The translations under genes and the position numbers were made by a program. Below are positions 14,401 through 14,779 of a stretch of 14,779 bases of DNA, piece by piece. Below the pieces are notes generated by a model. The model was not told the DNA's origin. It searched no databases and saw nothing but the letters and a program-made list of their open reading frames with translations. Origin of the DNA: Euryarchaeota archaeon UBA439 (GTDB taxonomy: Archaea > Thermoplasmatota > Poseidoniia > Poseidoniales > Thalassarchaeaceae). The stretch covers positions 50,893 through 65,671 of the forward strand of contig DANB01000033.1 in NCBI GenBank assembly GCA_002497245.1. Reading direction: 5' to 3'. Within the stretch, counting starts at the first letter, position 1. Each line of letters opens with the position of its first letter.

Positions 14401-14779
14401 ATGAGTGAGAGAATCAATATTTCTTCAGGTGCGCCTTGGGAGCCTATTGCAGGATACTGCCGTGCGGTCAGAGTTGGCCAATTCATAGAGGTCGCCGGAA
14501 CTACTGCTGTGGATGCGCAAGGAAACTTCTTTGGGGAAGGAGATGCGGGTGCTCAAACCCAGTATGTACTTGAGAAAATCCAGCATGCTATAGAACAAGC
14601 AGGAGGTGCCATGTCGGATGTTGTCCGTACTCGAATTTTTGTTACCGACAGAAAGGACATGCTGGAGGTTGCAAAGGTACACGGAAAATTCTTCAGTGAA
14701 ATATTGCCAGTGTCTACTGGCGTAGAGGTTGTCTCCCTAGTTGATGATAGGTTGTTGGTTGAGATCGAGGCAAGCGCGA
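14401..14779 (+). CDS. RidA/YjgF/YER057c/UK114-family protein (3' end outside window)
   Basis: The 126 visible codons cover nearly the whole usual length (about 125-135). The pattern is that of the Rid family: GYCRAVRVGQFIEVAGTTAVD, then a Q-x8-10 helix (QTQYVLEKIQHAIEQAGG), then VVRTRIFVTDRKDMLEVAKVH and the C-terminal VEVVSLVDDRLLVEIEA strand. Archetypal RidA deaminates reactive enamines and imines made from amino acids and uses an arginine in a P-x-R-x-x-V-E-V segment. Here that segment reads PVSTGVEV, with serine at the arginine place, so the protein belongs to one of the Rid subgroups without the standard deaminase residue and its chemistry is uncertain. It is cytosolic, probably trimeric as in the family, and divergent from the acyltransferase-3 gene. 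No stop codon is reached before the window ends. Confidence 0.88.
   Translation, partial: MSERINISSGAPWEPIAGYCRAVRVGQFIEVAGTTAVDAQGNFFGEGDAGAQTQYVLEKIQHAIEQAGGAMSDVVRTRIFVTDRKDMLEVAKVHGKFFSEILPVSTGVEVVSLVDDRLLVEIEASA

Noticed and set aside
13870..14682. Minus-strand frames at 13870-14130 and 14425-14682.
   Set aside because: The first is an out-of-frame shadow of the acyltransferase-3 gene; the second is antisense to the RidA-family gene.
1..14779. CRISPR array, insertion sequence, integrase site or rRNA gene.
   Set aside because: I found no regularly spaced repeats, no transposase or inverted terminal repeats, and no rRNA-like sequence. The two tRNAs have no adjacent duplicated 3' end that would mark an integrated element.

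Overview
The window looks like chromosomal DNA from an uncultured euryarchaeon, most plausibly a marine Group II archaeon (Poseidoniales) or a relative. The reasons are an archaeal split GMP synthetase amidotransferase subunit (guaAA type), an archaeal RNA polymerase subunit P, an RFC small-subunit-like clamp-loader protein, A+T-rich DNA, many GTG starts, tightly packed genes, and a very large secreted repeat protein of the kind common in those lineages. The lineage is an inference from gene content; no rRNA gene is present.

Layout. From 1 to about 12432 every protein gene is on the minus strand. Read in transcription order (right to left) the first block is guaAA (12432-11812), a double-zinc-ribbon RpoP (11768-11499) and an RFC-like AAA+ ATPase (11458-10319). 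A tRNA-Arg(CCT) gene on the plus strand (10242-10318) ends exactly at the stop codon of the RFC-like gene. The second block is a membrane protein of unknown function (10135-8714), a fumarate reductase/succinate dehydrogenase-like flavoprotein (8644-7226), a HIT-family hydrolase (7218-6796), a PlsC-like membrane acyltransferase (6742-5189), a small unknown protein (5168-4548) and a giant secreted protein (4456 to beyond base 1). That last protein carries a von Willebrand factor A domain placed between beta-propeller-like repeats, followed by a stalk of Ig-like repeats.

To the right of guaAA lies a divergent tRNA-Asp(GTC) (12515-12590), then about 400 bases that hold no large gene but do contain two small convergent candidate genes for single-span membrane peptides (12735-12824 plus, 12829-12951 minus). 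Then come an OpgC-like acyltransferase-3 membrane protein (14275-12989, minus) and, divergently, a RidA/YjgF-family protein (14401 onward, plus, cut by the window end).

How they fit together. guaAA, rpoP and the RFC-like gene form an information-processing and nucleotide cluster. The second block mixes a lipid acyltransferase, a redox flavoprotein and a surface protein without an obvious single pathway. The main points of interest are several enzyme-family members that keep the fold but have altered active-site residues (RFC-like Walker B order, SdhA-like substrate residues, RidA arginine), a bacterial/eukaryotic-type acyltransferase in an archaeal background, a 10-bp palindrome shared by two intergenic regions, and the two unannotated-looking small membrane ORFs.
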